Assembly: GCF_007786455.1 (NCBI RefSeq)
Contig: NZ_VNJK01000001.1
Span: 978,476-1,042,475 of the forward strand
DNA: 64,000 bases
Direction: 5' to 3'
From: Paenibacillus agilis
Lineage (GTDB): Bacteria; Bacillota; Bacilli; Paenibacillales; Paenibacillaceae
In this document: in pieces, positions 1-9,228 of the stretch
Position numbering within the stretch: the stretch's first letter is position 1
Layout: each line of letters opens with the position of its first letter
Translations under genes and position numbers: made by a program
Notes under the pieces: model-generated
The model's input: only the letters and a program-made list of their open reading frames with translations
Told to the model about the DNA's origin: nothing
The model's database searches: none

Positions 1-177
1 GAGGAGCAAGTGATTCAGGTACAGACAACAGGATGGCTGTCAGAGCCGATTGGAGAGCTTCTCTACGAAGGTGGAACCGAGCATGCTTGGATCGGGCGTG
101 ACTGGCGTCCGAAGCGCGTGAGTCGTGAGCAGCCTGAATTATGGTCGATGCTGCAACCATTTGCACAAAAGCAATAG
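1..177 (+). CDS. C-terminal end of a probable acyl-CoA thioesterase (partial)
   Basis: Frame 1 is open from the window edge to a TAG at 175-177, giving 58 residues of a C-terminus. The stretch LLYEGGTEHAW followed by a basic/proline segment and ELW resembles the last strand and tail of hotdog-fold acyl-CoA thioesterases of the YbgC type, where a T-x-H-x-(F/W)-hydrophobic strand precedes an R-P-x-R tail. The gene lies just upstream of fxsA in the same direction, and a thioesterase near pyk and fxsA would fit Bacillales gene order. The catalytic part lies outside the window, so the family call is an inference from the tail alone. Confidence 0.5.
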   Translation, partial: EEQVIQVQTTGWLSEPIGELLYEGGTEHAWIGRDWRPKRVSREQPELWSMLQPFAQKQ

Positions 178-210
178 AAGGTTGAAATGGTAAATAGGGA
201 GTGAATGTAT

Positions 211-594
211 ATGTGGTTCCTGTTATTACTTGCACTTATTCCAGCAATGGAAATATGGGGATTTATTTTTGTGAGCGGCCAAATTGGAGGCTGGAATACG
301 TTCCTGCTTGTTATTGTGACGGCTATTATAGGCGTTCTTATTACTCGTCATGAAGCGGCACAAGTATGGGGCGACGTACAGCAGCAGATGCAGTCTGGAC
401 AAATTCCAGGCCGTAAGCTAGTCGAAGGACTTTGCGTCATGCTGGGTGGTATTTTACTGCTAACTCCTGGCTTTGTAACCGATATTATCGGGTTTACGAT
501 GGTCTTTCCGTTAACTCGTCCTATTTACAGACACTATATGTTGAAATGGATTGAGAAAAAGATGCAGAATGGTAATTTTCATATTTTGCGATAA
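211..594 (+). CDS. fxsA: FxsA-family membrane protein
   Basis: This 127-residue integral membrane protein has hydrophobic segments near residues 2-20, 25-45 and 70-95 and a basic cytoplasmic tail. Its pattern (E-IWGFI near the N-terminus, TRHEAAQVW, then GILLLTPGFVTD-IGF) is diagnostic of the FxsA family. Escherichia coli FxsA relieves F-plasmid exclusion of phage T7, but no role is established in Bacillales. I place the start at ATG 211 because AGGGAGTG at about 197-203 is 7 bases from it. The in-frame ATG at 205 almost abuts that site. The gene precedes ytvI-citZ as in Bacillus subtilis (ytzA). Confidence 0.88.
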   Translation: MWFLLLLALIPAMEIWGFIFVSGQIGGWNTFLLVIVTAIIGVLITRHEAAQVWGDVQQQMQSGQIPGRKLVEGLCVMLGGILLLTPGFVTDIIGFTMVFPLTRPIYRHYMLKWIEKKMQNGNFHILR

Positions 595-599
595 CATTT

Positions 600-1045
600 A
601 GTGATGAACTGGTGATGCACTATGCATGCAGTATGAAGTGTTAAGTAGTGATGAAGTAGTGGTGTGCTGGTGAAGTATCGATGACACTCGTGCTAACGGT
701 TGCCATTGAGGCTATTTGCCTCATATTTAATCATTATAAAATGTAAAGGGTGCCAGTGAGCTTATTTATCATATTGAGCCATGAAATGGACTGAAATTGC
801 TTAAATTAGCTCGACTACAACCGTTACATGTCAGATATGGATGATTTCCCTAAAATAACGGTGATGGCGCTCGTTAGAGAGCACTCATACTTCAAACTCT
901 AGGCTCGAACCCTAGAGCTCGCTAGAACAGAATCAATCTCTAGGATCGAACTCTAGATCTCATTAGAGCACACTCAAACTCTGAGACTCAAACGCTAGAG
1001 TGAGTTGAAGCGGTATCTTAGTTAGTTGAAAAATAAAATAATACG
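600..1045. other. Gene-free stretch with degenerate stem-loop repeats
   Basis: No convincing gene is seen between fxsA and the terminator at 1046. The first part (600-700) is rich in GATGA/AGTAG-like direct repeats. From about 897 to 1001 there are three successive degenerate units built around CTCTAG and CTAGAG arms with TCGAAC or CTCAAAC loops. The first, 897-917, is the most perfect (CTCTAGG, loop, CCCTAGAG). The function is unknown. Confidence 0.5.
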
Positions 1046-1103
1046 AAAAGAGCAAGGGAATGACGAGCTGCTGGATGCTTCGTTGTTTTCTTGCTCTTTT
1101 TTT
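1046..1103. terminator. Stem-loop terminator between fxsA and ytvI
   Basis: AAAAGAGCAAG at about 1046-1056 pairs with CTTGCTCTTTTTT ending at about 1103, and an inner ACGA/TCGT stem shortens the loop. T-runs and A-runs on both sides mean it could stop transcription from fxsA and from the convergent ytvI. Confidence 0.7.
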
Positions 1104-1191
1104 AGAGCGCAATATGTGAATTTGATCAACGACCCGTGGCTAGTTACTTCTAAATGTTATGGGACGAGTGTTCGACATCGATATAATCGCT

Positions 1192-2307
1192 CTATTTTCT
1201 CCCTATCATAATGTAATTGCGAACATCTCGGAATACATGTGCTCGATGTACGGCAGTTAGCAGTATGAGTGTGACAGGTCCGATAATAAGCCCGAGTACT
1301 CCGAATAGATTTAGCCCAACAAACATGGAGACCAAGGTCATGAACGGATCGATCCCGATGCTGGATGCAAGTACTTTTGGTTCTATAATTTGCCTTGCTA
1401 CGAGGACGATTGCATAGAGAACGGTTAAACCAATGGCTAGTGAAGAAGGGTCTGTTATAAAACTATACATAATCCACGGCACCATGACTGCTCCGACACC
1501 GAGATAAGGGAGCAAATCCACGAGACCAATTAATAGCCCGATCGTGACGGCATAGGGTACACCTAACAGCAACAAACCAATCGTAATGACGACGGCTGTT
1601 ATGGAGATAAGAATGAATTGAGCGCGCAAGTAGCCAAATAGAGCTTTCTTTAGATCTGCCCATACACTATAAGCTGGTTTGCGCAATTGATCAGGGAACC
1701 AATCGGTTACGAGGTTAAGCCAATGCTTCCAATCTTTGCTGATAAAAAAAGCTGCTAGTAATACCACAACTGAAATTGTAGCAATGTTAGGGAGGCGTGA
1801 TAGTAGTGTTACAATGCCATTCAACATGTATGTAACAAGATCAGTTACGGTATTCGTAACCGTTTCGGCAGTACGAGAGATATTCGTATTGATTGTGTTC
1901 TGAATGTTAGGGTTATCTTTATACAGCAGACTAAGTGTCTCAATTAGCGATACGATATGTTCATTATTCATAAGGGTAAGAAACAATTCGCGCCATGCTT
2001 GCAAATACAGTTGAATCGTCTCTGTCAAGGTCATAATTTCTTTGACGATACGTGTGACAACAGCAGCAAGCACGGTGAACATTGAGGTTACAAAGACAGA
2101 TAAAGAAAGAGTAACAGCTAACCATCGTGGAAAACGTAGGCGATATTCCAAGAGGTTGACGATCGGATTCATAAGTGCAGCAATGATCCATGCTAGCAAA
2201 AATGGATAAAGCAAGGGCAGCAGCAATGCACATAAAATTATGCTAGCCATGATCAAGATCATAACCATCACAGCTCGTACGACTCGTTTTGTAATGTTAA
2301 TATCCAC
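1192..2307 (-). CDS. ytvI: Sporulation integral membrane protein YtvI (AI-2E transporter family)
   Basis: This 371-residue protein belongs to the AI-2E/PerM exporter-like superfamily. Paired hydrophobic segments lie at about residues 12-40 and 60-85, a long amphipathic region spans about 95-160, and several membrane segments follow to the C-terminus. They include a GLVDLLPYLGVG motif typical of the family and an ARQIIEPKVLASSIG signature. YtvI beside citZ is the B. subtilis arrangement, and the ytvI subfamily is tied to sporulation by known phylogenetic distribution. The start is GTG at 2307 with GGGGGCG just upstream. It is divergent from citZ and convergent with fxsA. The transported substrate is unknown. 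Confidence 0.85.
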   Translation of the reverse strand: MDINITKRVVRAVMVMILIMASIILCALLLPLLYPFLLAWIIAALMNPIVNLLEYRLRFPRWLAVTLSLSVFVTSMFTVLAAVVTRIVKEIMTLTETIQLYLQAWRELFLTLMNNEHIVSLIETLSLLYKDNPNIQNTINTNISRTAETVTNTVTDLVTYMLNGIVTLLSRLPNIATISVVVLLAAFFISKDWKHWLNLVTDWFPDQLRKPAYSVWADLKKALFGYLRAQFILISITAVVITIGLLLLGVPYAVTIGLLIGLVDLLPYLGVGAVMVPWIMYSFITDPSSLAIGLTVLYAIVLVARQIIEPKVLASSIGIDPFMTLVSMFVGLNLFGVLGLIIGPVTLILLTAVHRAHVFRDVRNYIMIGRK

Positions 2308-2488
2308 GATACGCCCCCTCTGTATTGCTAGTCCAATCTATTCTTTTCTATGAAATGGCAACAAACACTGTGTTCCAGCTATGCGGCCGATATACGTTCT
2401 TGAGCGCGATGAGATAGAGATTATCTTATATATATGTAGGTTTTTTAAACAATTTCATCTTTTTTCAGATTCGTTCCTTAAAAATCCG

Positions 2489-2505
2489 TTTATGTAGGTG
2501 ATAAA
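2489..2505. promoter_or_regulatory. LysR-type dyad upstream of citZ (possible CcpC-like site)
   Basis: In the 362-base gap between ytvI and citZ I see TTTAT, seven bases, then ATAAA, which contains the T-N11-A core of LysR-type operators. In B. subtilis, CcpC (LysR family) controls citZ through ATAA/TTAT boxes. The arms here are in the opposite order, so the assignment is tentative. The rest of the gap is AT-rich with no gene. Confidence 0.35.
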
Positions 2506-2669
2506 GCATTTCTATCCCTAAAATTGCCTTTTTGCGTTCACAGAACCGACAATATCCTATATCATTTAACTAGAAGTTTTAATTACTTCATAGAAATACT
2601 TATGCACAATCGAATACGCAGTCGAACGTTGTACACAAAAGAGAAGTATGATGCAAAGGAGAGAGGGCT

Positions 2670-3782
2670 ATGACAGCAACCAAAGGGCTAGAAGGTATTG
2701 TTGCAGCGGCTTCGTCTATCAGTTCCATTATTGATGGGGTATTAACCTACCGTGGTTACAATATTGATGATTTGGCTGAACATGCTACGTTTGAAGAAGT
2801 TGCTTATCTGTTATGGTATGGAAAGCTTCCAAATGAGGCAGAGCTTCAAGATCTTCAAGCAAAGCTAAGTGATCATGCATCCGTTCCAGCAGGTGTTATC
2901 GAGCAATTGAAGTTGTTCCCATCTGAAGCGAATACAATGGCTGTCCTTCGTTCGGCTGTTTCTGCTTTGGCACTGTATGATGATAGTGCCAATGACATGA
3001 GTGCAGAAGCGAATTTGAATAAAGCAATTAAGATTCAAGCTCAGTTACCTACCATCGTAGCTGCTTATGCTCGTATTCGAGAGGGTAAAGAACCAGTTGC
3101 ACCGTTAGCAGGCAAGTCTATTGCTTACAACTTCCTGTACACATTGCTAGGCGAAGCGCCTGAGCCGCGTGCGGTCGAAGCAATGGATAAAGCATTAGTA
3201 TTGCATGCTGATCATGAATTGAACGCTTCTACTTTCGCAAGTCGTGTAACCGTTGCCACGTTGTCCGATATCTACTCGGGTATCACTTCGGCAATCGGTG
3301 CTTTGAAGGGACCATTGCATGGCGGAGCGAACGAAGCGGTTATGGTTATGTTGGAAGAGATTGGTGAATCAAGAAATGTAGACGATTACATTCAAGACAA
3401 GTTGGACAACAAAGCTAAGATTATGGGCTTCGGACACCGTGTATACAAGAACGGAGACCCTCGTGCTAAGCATCTTCAGAAGATGTCGGAAGAGCTTGGC
3501 AAGGAGAAAGGCAATCTTGATTTGTATGAGATGAGCGTACGTATTGAAGAATTGGTAACGGGTCAAAAGGGACTTAAACCAAATGTGGACTTCTACTCCG
3601 CTTCGGTTTACACGATGCTTGGTATCCCTCGCGATTTATTTACACCAATCTTTGCAATCAGCCGTACATCTGGTTGGACAGCGCACATCTTAGAACAATA
3701 CGAGAACAATCGTATTATTCGTCCGCGCGCTGAGTATGTTGGCCCGTCAACACAAGCTTATATTCCTATTTCTGAACGTTAA
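2670..3782 (+). CDS. citZ: Citrate synthase
   Basis: This cytoplasmic enzyme condenses acetyl-CoA with oxaloacetate at the entry to the TCA cycle. Its 370 residues match the short Gram-positive type II form. The catalytic residues are visible: His217 in PLHGGANEAV, His256 in GFGHRVYK and Asp307 in VDFYSA. The ATG at 2670 follows AAGGAGAG with 7-base spacing. It heads the citZ-icd-mdh cluster, the standard Bacillales operon supplying citrate, 2-oxoglutarate and oxaloacetate. A 144-base gap before icd contains a GCGTAT/ATACGC dyad (3869-3885), so icd may have separate control. Confidence 0.97.
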   Translation: MTATKGLEGIVAAASSISSIIDGVLTYRGYNIDDLAEHATFEEVAYLLWYGKLPNEAELQDLQAKLSDHASVPAGVIEQLKLFPSEANTMAVLRSAVSALALYDDSANDMSAEANLNKAIKIQAQLPTIVAAYARIREGKEPVAPLAGKSIAYNFLYTLLGEAPEPRAVEAMDKALVLHADHELNASTFASRVTVATLSDIYSGITSAIGALKGPLHGGANEAVMVMLEEIGESRNVDDYIQDKLDNKAKIMGFGHRVYKNGDPRAKHLQKMSEELGKEKGNLDLYEMSVRIEELVTGQKGLKPNVDFYSASVYTMLGIPRDLFTPIFAISRTSGWTAHILEQYENNRIIRPRAEYVGPSTQAYIPISER

Positions 3783-3926
3783 TTTATCTAAGTATCAAAA
3801 ATTTTCATATTTTAGCTTGTCATAGAAAATGGCGGGTTGCTACAATAAGGATGTAGTGCCCGTCATCGGCGTATGTCATATACGCGGATTCATACCATTC
3901 AGCATTATTCTGAGGAGGAACTATAT

Positions 3927-5225
3927 ATGTTGCAATTGGAGAAGTTTGCTGCACCAACAGAGGGCGAGAAAATTACGATTAAAGACGGTAAGTTGCAAGT
4001 ACCAACACAACCGATCATTCCATTTATCGAGGGAGACGGTACAGGCCGTGACATTTGGCGCGCATCCAAGCGTGTATTGGACGCTGCAGTTGAGAAAGCT
4101 TATGGCGGCGAGCGCAAGCTTGCTTGGTACGAAGTATTTGCAGGTGAAAAGGCTTATAATGAATATGGTGAGTGGTTGCCTAACGATACGTTGGAAGCAA
4201 TTCGTGAATATATCGTTGCCATTAAAGGACCTTTGACAACTCCAATCGGTGGCGGTATTCGTTCTTTGAACGTTGCGCTTCGTCAAGAGCTGGATTTGTA
4301 CACTTGCTTGCGTCCTGTACGTTATTTCGATGGTGTACCTTCTCCAGTTAAGCGTCCTGAACTGGTTGATATGGTTATTTTCCGTGAAAACACAGAAGAT
4401 ATCTATGCTGGTATTGAGTACGCTTCTGGTTCCGAAGATGTGAACAAATTGATCAAGTTCTTGCAAGACGAGCTTGGCGTGAACAAGATTCGTTTCCCTG
4501 AAACATCTGGTATCGGTGTGAAACCAGTATCTTCTGAAGGTTCCAAGCGTCTTGCTCGCGCTGCGATTGAGTTTGCAATCAAGCACGGTCGTAAGAGCGT
4601 TACATTCGTTCACAAAGGCAACATTATGAAGTTCACAGAAGGTGCCTTCAAGAACTGGGGCTATGAAGTGGCAGAGGAAGAGTTTGCTGACAAGACGTTC
4701 ACTTGGGGTCAATATGACCGCATTAAGGACGAGCATGGCACAGAAGCTGCGAACAAAGCTCAAGAAGAAGCGCTTGCTGCAGGCAAGATCTTGGTTAAAG
4801 ATGCAATCGCTGATATCGCGCTTCAACAAGTATTGACTCGCCCGAAAGACTTTGATGTTATCGCAACATTGAACTTGAACGGTGACTACTTGTCCGATGC
4901 TTTGGCTGCACAAGTTGGTGGTATTGGTATTGCACCAGGTGCAAATATCAACTATTTAACAGGCCATGCGATCTTCGAAGCTACTCACGGTACTGCTCCG
5001 AAGTATGCGGATCTTGATGTAGTTAACCCTGGTTCCGTTATTTTGTCTGGCGTTATGCTCTTGGAGCACTTGGGCTGGCAAGAAGCTGCTGACCTTATCT
5101 ATGGTGGTATGGCTACAGCAATTAACAACAAAACGGTTACCTATGACTTCGCACGCTTGATGGAAGGCGCTACAGAAATCAAATGCTCAGAATTCGCTGA
5201 CCAAATCATCAGCAACTTGAAGTAA
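3927..5225 (+). CDS. icd: Isocitrate dehydrogenase, NADP-dependent
   Basis: This 432-residue homodimeric enzyme oxidatively decarboxylates isocitrate to 2-oxoglutarate. Ser113 in [11 protein letters not shown] aligns with the substrate-binding, phosphorylatable Ser113 of E. coli Icd. Lys359-Tyr360 after HGTAP are the residues that select NADP rather than NAD. The start is ATG 3927, placed by TGAGGAGG at about 3911-3917. A longer in-frame reading from 3873 has no ribosome site and an N-terminus unlike the family. It is the second gene of the cluster, 13 bases before mdh, and is probably co-transcribed with it. Confidence 0.97.
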   Translation: MLQLEKFAAPTEGEKITIKDGKLQVPTQPIIPFIEGDGTGRDIWRASKRVLDAAVEKAYGGERKLAWYEVFAGEKAYNEYGEWLPNDTLEAIREYIVAIKGPLTTPIGGGIRSLNVALRQELDLYTCLRPVRYFDGVPSPVKRPELVDMVIFRENTEDIYAGIEYASGSEDVNKLIKFLQDELGVNKIRFPETSGIGVKPVSSEGSKRLARAAIEFAIKHGRKSVTFVHKGNIMKFTEGAFKNWGYEVAEEEFADKTFTWGQYDRIKDEHGTEAANKAQEEALAAGKILVKDAIADIALQQVLTRPKDFDVIATLNLNGDYLSDALAAQVGGIGIAPGANINYLTGHAIFEATHGTAPKYADLDVVNPGSVILSGVMLLEHLGWQEAADLIYGGMATAINNKTVTYDFARLMEGATEIKCSEFADQIISNLK

Positions 5226-5238
5226 AGGGGATAAACAG

Positions 5239-6180
5239 ATGGCAATTCGTCGCGCGAAAATTACAGTAGTAGGTGCAGGATTCACAGGAGCAACTACAGC
5301 ATTGATGCTTGCACAGAAGGAACTTGGAGATGTTGTGCTAGTAGATATTCCTCAGTTGGAGAACCCAACTAAAGGAAAAGCATTGGATATGCTTGAAACA
5401 GGCCCGGTGCAAGGATTCGACAGCAACATTATCGGTACTTCTAACTATGAAGATACGAAAGATTCTGATGTAGTTATTATTACAGCAGGTATCGCTCGTA
5501 AACCAGGTATGAGTCGCGATGACTTGGTTAACACCAATGCTGGAATTGTCCGCTCCGTTTGTGAGAACGTAAAGAAATACAGCCCGAACTCTTATGTTAT
5601 TCTTTTGAGTAACCCAGTAGATGCAATGACATATGCAGCGAACGAAACGCTTGGTTTCCCTAAGAACCGTGTCATTGGTCAATCCGGTGTATTGGATACA
5701 GCTCGCTATTGTACGTTTATCGCACAAGAGCTTAATGTATCTGTAGAAGATGTGCGTGGTGTTGTTCTTGGAGGTCATGGTGACGATATGGTTCCACTCG
5801 TTCGTTATACGAGCGTTGGTGGGGTGCCAATCGAGAAGCTTCTTCCGCAAGAACGCATTGATGCAATCGTAGCACGTACACGTGTTGGCGGCGGCGAGAT
5901 TGTAAACTTGCTCGGTAACGGCAGTGCTTACTACGCTCCTGCGGCATCTATTGTACAAATGACTGAAGCTATCCTTAAAGACAAGAAGCGCGTTCTTCCT
6001 GTCATTGCATTGCTCGAAGGTGAATACGGCTATGAGAACTTGTTCATGGGCGTTATGGCAGTGCTTGGCGGAGACGGAATCGAGAAAATTATTGAGATCG
6101 AGCTTACTGCTGAAGAGAAAGCCGCACTTGATAAATCTGCTGAATCCGTTCGTAACGTAATTAAAGTTGTGAATGGATAG
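5239..6180 (+). CDS. mdh: Malate dehydrogenase (LDH-like)
   Basis: This 313-residue enzyme oxidises malate to oxaloacetate with NAD. The Rossmann motif G-x-G-x-x-G lies at residues 12-17 (GAGFTG), followed by VDI with the acidic residue that prefers NAD. The substrate-binding loop contains [11 protein letters not shown], and the catalytic His180 lies in GGHGDDMVP. It is of the lactate-dehydrogenase-like type found in Bacillus. AAGGGG upstream serves the ATG at 5239. It closes the citZ-icd-mdh cluster and is followed by a strong terminator. Confidence 0.97.
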   Translation: MAIRRAKITVVGAGFTGATTALMLAQKELGDVVLVDIPQLENPTKGKALDMLETGPVQGFDSNIIGTSNYEDTKDSDVVIITAGIARKPGMSRDDLVNTNAGIVRSVCENVKKYSPNSYVILLSNPVDAMTYAANETLGFPKNRVIGQSGVLDTARYCTFIAQELNVSVEDVRGVVLGGHGDDMVPLVRYTSVGGVPIEKLLPQERIDAIVARTRVGGGEIVNLLGNGSAYYAPAASIVQMTEAILKDKKRVLPVIALLEGEYGYENLFMGVMAVLGGDGIEKIIEIELTAEEKAALDKSAESVRNVIKVVNG

Positions 6181-6202
6181 TGAATTTTTGGGATAAGCTA
6201 TT

Positions 6203-6232
6203 AGAGTTGCTCGCGTGCGAGCAACTCTTTTC
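6203..6232 (+). terminator. Rho-independent terminator after mdh
   Basis: AGAGTTGCTCGC pairs with GCGAGCAACTCT with a very short loop, and a T-rich stretch follows. It ends the citZ-icd-mdh transcription unit. Confidence 0.9.
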
Positions 6233-6362
6233 TATGTTTCAATGTCAAATGTATAGTATAATAAATCATAGACAAGGATGATTCTTTACTCCAGCGCTCA
6301 TCGTTGCAGGAAGATTCATTCATAGAGATACATAAATTAGAGGTAATGGAGGATTTGGAACA

Positions 6363-6788
6363 ATGGCTTCAGTATTTTGGACAATTCACTTTATGGCAGT
6401 TGCTTTGATTGGTTTCTACGGGCTAGCTCCATTTTTTGCGAACAATCTTAAGAAGGCTGCTCCTGGTGCGCAAGAGGGCGTACTGTCCACGATGATCGTG
6501 GGTAACCGCATTGCACAGTATATTCTCGTCGTTCAGTTTATTACTGGCGGCTACATGATGACTAAAGCGGGCGTTTCTTATGTGTGGATGGGAGTTGTAA
6601 CGGTTCTATTGCTTGCTATGTTCGCATTCAGCGGCATTATGGGCAAGAAGATGAAGGTTGCATTACAAGCAGCTAAAAACAACCAATCTGATACAGCTTC
6701 GATTTCCAAAGTTGTAACATTTAGCTCCATCATTTTTGTACTCTTCATCGGTATGCTAGTTCTAATGCAAAATTCGTCAATCATCTAA
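6363..6788 (+). CDS. Small four-helix membrane protein of unknown function
   Basis: I do not recognise this 141-residue protein. Four hydrophobic segments are visible at about residues 5-25, 45-66, 73-92 and 115-137, separated by short loops containing Lys-rich stretches (NNLKKAA, GKKMKVALQAAKNN). That suggests a compact bundle with basic cytoplasmic loops. GGAGGATTTGGAACA precedes the ATG at 6363. It stands alone between the mdh terminator and its own terminator at 6814, so it is a monocistronic gene. Confidence 0.75.
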   Translation: MASVFWTIHFMAVALIGFYGLAPFFANNLKKAAPGAQEGVLSTMIVGNRIAQYILVVQFITGGYMMTKAGVSYVWMGVVTVLLLAMFAFSGIMGKKMKVALQAAKNNQSDTASISKVVTFSSIIFVLFIGMLVLMQNSSII

Positions 6789-6813
6789 TGGTTATTTGCT
6801 ACCGTTAATTATG

Positions 6814-6866
6814 AAAGGCTATCTCAATGGTTTGGTTTTATAACCAAGCCAGAGATAGCCTTTTTT
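6814..6866. terminator. Bidirectional terminator
   Basis: AAAGGCTATCTC pairs with GAGATAGCCTTTT. An inner GGTTTGG/CCAAGCC stem extends the hairpin, and a T6 run follows. It serves the membrane-protein gene on the plus strand and probably the convergent nucleotidase gene. Confidence 0.88.
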
Positions 6867-6881
6867 GTTTTGGATAAATTC

Positions 6882-7481
6882 CTATTCTGATTTGGACATT
6901 TCATCGAGCGTCATTTCGAAGCTTGGCAAGAATACGTTAAGGAAGTAGTCTACTTCCTCCATCTGGAGCTCCTTCATCTTTTGTTCGGTTTGACGCTTTG
7001 CTTCTGCAAATTCACGATTGCCTGTAGCAAGTTCTAATGTACATTTTAAATAGGCATCGATTAAGTCAGCAGCCTTTACGTACTTCTTAAGCACCGGGTC
7101 CTGCTGCCCTGCTCCTATTAATGGTCCATATACGGAACGCAGCTGTGCAGGTACCATTTCAAGTAGTCTGTCAGCAGCAAGCTGCTCAATTTCTCTGAAG
7201 TTATTCAGAATCCGAGGGTTATGGTGTTTGACGGGTGTAGGGATATCTCCCGTGAACACTTCGGTAGCGTCGTGGAATAAGGCCATGGTTACGACTTTGT
7301 CGGTATTGATTCCGCGATGAAATTGTTCATTAGCGATCGTACACAGTAAATGAGCAGTAAGAGCAACATGGAAGGAATGCTCGGCAACGGACTCCCGATT
7401 CGTATTGCGCATTAAGCTCCAGCGCTCGATATATTTAAGACGATACATATAGGCTAGAAAGTGTGAAGCGGGCGTTTTCAA
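6882..7481 (-). CDS. HD-domain 5'-deoxynucleotidase, YfbR-like
   Basis: This 199-residue soluble HD-domain phosphohydrolase is of the YfbR type, which removes phosphate from deoxynucleoside 5'-monophosphates. The metal-binding pattern is present: His in VAEHSFH, the HD pair in ALFHDATEVFTGD, and a distal Asp in KAADLIDAYLK. The N-terminus (SHFLAYMYRLKYIERW) matches the family start. I place the start at TTG 7481, because GAGGATGG lies 6 bases upstream. The reading frame extends to another TTG at 7499 that lacks a ribosome site. It is divergent from the fumarase gene. Confidence 0.82.
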   Translation of the reverse strand: MKTPASHFLAYMYRLKYIERWSLMRNTNRESVAEHSFHVALTAHLLCTIANEQFHRGINTDKVVTMALFHDATEVFTGDIPTPVKHHNPRILNNFREIEQLAADRLLEMVPAQLRSVYGPLIGAGQQDPVLKKYVKAADLIDAYLKCTLELATGNREFAEAKRQTEQKMKELQMEEVDYFLNVFLPSFEMTLDEMSKSE

Positions 7482-7650
7482 TAGATTCCATCCTCTCAAA
7501 AAGGGTTTGTTATGCTATTATATGATTATTGGCACTTTTTTGAATAGATAATAGATAGGTTGCCAATTAATCCTGCTGATACAAATAAATAAACAGCTTA
7601 GACCAGTCTTCAGACGGGAACGAGGGAATATAGAGAGGAGCAGTTGGAGG

Positions 7651-9228
7651 ATGTTGCAGCAGTTTGGCCAGAGTGTTTATCAACTAATCGTGGAAGCGTC
7701 TTCAAACCTACCGGGAGACGTTCGTAGAGCGATCAGACAAGCGAGAGAGCGGGAAGACGCCGCTACGCGTTCGGGCTTGTCGTTGAGTACCATTGCACAA
7801 AATATTGAGATGGCAGAAACCAATGTTTCTCCTATTTGCCAAGACACAGGGATGCCTACCTTTATCGTACATACCCCTGTTGGCGTGAATCAAATCGTTC
7901 TGAAGCAGGAAATTCGTGAGGCTGTGCGTCTAGCGACGAAAGATGGCAAGCTTCGCACGAACTCTGTTGATTCCTTGACAGGAGCGAACAGCGGCGATAA
8001 CTTAGGCCCTGGGACGCCTGTTATTCATTTTGAGCAGTGGGAGCAAGATGATATAGAAGTTAAGCTGATCCTTAAAGGGGGCGGCTGTGAGAATAAAAAT
8101 ATTCAATACAGCTTGCCTACTGAGTTAGAAGGATTGGGCAAAGCAGGGCGTGATCTGGACGGAATCCGGAAGTGTGTTCTTCACGCTGTTTATCAGGCAC
8201 AAGGACAAGGATGCAGCGCGGGCTTTATCGGTGTTGGAATCGGTGGAGACCGTACAACAGGGTACGAACTTGCAAAGCATCAGCTGTTCCGTGAAGTAGA
8301 CGATCGTAACCCAATTCCTGAGCTGGATCAGCTAGAGCAGTATATTATGGACAAAGCAAATCAACTTGGCATCGGTACGATGGGCTTTGGCGGTGAAGTG
8401 TCGCTGCTAGGTTGTAAAGTTGGTGTGATGAATCGTTTGCCGGCAAGCTTCTTCGTTTCTGTTGCGTACAATTGCTGGGCGTACCGTCGTCAAGGTGTAT
8501 TGCTGGACAGCACAACAGGTGCCTTGAAACAATGGGTGTATGAGCGCGGCACAGCTGTTCCAATGAAGGATGCTGCTGAAGAAGTGGCTGCGTCTGCTAC
8601 ATCCGACAATAGCACGTCTGCAAATACGGATACTGATGAAGAAAGTGGACGCACAGTCGTGCTTACGACGCCAATTAGTGAGGAAGATATTCGTTCACTG
8701 CGAGTTGGCGATGTCGTTGTCATTAATGGTGAGATTCATACTGGACGCGATGCGCTGCATAAGCACTTGATGGACCATGATTGTCCAATCGATATGAACG
8801 GCGGCGTTATTTATCATTGCGGCCCTGTTATGATGCAGGATAGAGATGGTGATTGGCATGTAAAAGCAGCAGGCCCAACGACGAGCATTCGTGAGGAGCC
8901 TTATCAAGGCGATATTATTAAAAAGTTTGGCATCCGTGCAGTTATCGGCAAAGGCGGTATGGGAGCGAAGACGCTTGCTGCCTTGAAAGAACATGGCGGC
9001 GTATATATGAACGCTATCGGCGGTGCAGCTCAGTACTATGCGCGCTGTATTAAACAAGTAAACGATGTAGATTTCATGGAGTTTGGTATTCCAGAAGCGA
9101 TGTGGCATCTGCAAGCAGAAGGCTTTACCGCGATTGTGACGATGGATTCCCATGGCAATAGCTTACACGCGGATGTGGATAGAAATTCCTTCGAGAAATT
9201 ATCTCAATTCAAGGAGACCGTATTTTAA
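7651..9228 (+). CDS. fumA: Class I fumarate hydratase (Fe-S)
   Basis: This 525-residue fused alpha/beta class I fumarase hydrates fumarate to malate with a 4Fe-4S cluster. The three cluster cysteines are Cys63 (SPICQDTG), Cys146 (GGGCENKN) and Cys188 (GQGCSAGF). The beta part carries HTGRDALHKHLMDHD, GPTTSIREEPY and GKGGMG. Between the two parts, at about residues 308-335, is an acidic Ala/Ser/Thr-rich linker. A related tartrate dehydratase is possible, but the gene sits near citZ-icd-mdh and the fused form fits fumarase. The next gene starts on its stop codon (TAATG). Confidence 0.9.
   Translation: MLQQFGQSVYQLIVEASSNLPGDVRRAIRQAREREDAATRSGLSLSTIAQNIEMAETNVSPICQDTGMPTFIVHTPVGVNQIVLKQEIREAVRLATKDGKLRTNSVDSLTGANSGDNLGPGTPVIHFEQWEQDDIEVKLILKGGGCENKNIQYSLPTELEGLGKAGRDLDGIRKCVLHAVYQAQGQGCSAGFIGVGIGGDRTTGYELAKHQLFREVDDRNPIPELDQLEQYIMDKANQLGIGTMGFGGEVSLLGCKVGVMNRLPASFFVSVAYNCWAYRRQGVLLDSTTGALKQWVYERGTAVPMKDAAEEVAASATSDNSTSANTDTDEESGRTVVLTTPISEEDIRSLRVGDVVVINGEIHTGRDALHKHLMDHDCPIDMNGGVIYHCGPVMMQDRDGDWHVKAAGPTTSIREEPYQGDIIKKFGIRAVIGKGGMGAKTLAALKEHGGVYMNAIGGAAQYYARCIKQVNDVDFMEFGIPEAMWHLQAEGFTAIVTMDSHGNSLHADVDRNSFEKLSQFKETVF

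Noticed and set aside
850-1010. Possible CRISPR array in the repeat region after fxsA
   Set aside because: Units are short, degenerate and lack unique spacers of constant length, and no cas genes are nearby.
1026-1211. 61-residue open frame on the plus strand
   Set aside because: It runs through the terminator at 1046-1103, has no ribosome site and overlaps the end of ytvI.
3921-4913. 330-residue open frame on the minus strand opposite icd
   Set aside because: It is antisense to a strongly conserved gene, is Cys/Phe/Asn-rich as expected of a shadow frame, and has no ribosome site.
5338-5958. 206-residue open frame opposite mdh
   Set aside because: Antisense shadow of mdh with atypical composition.
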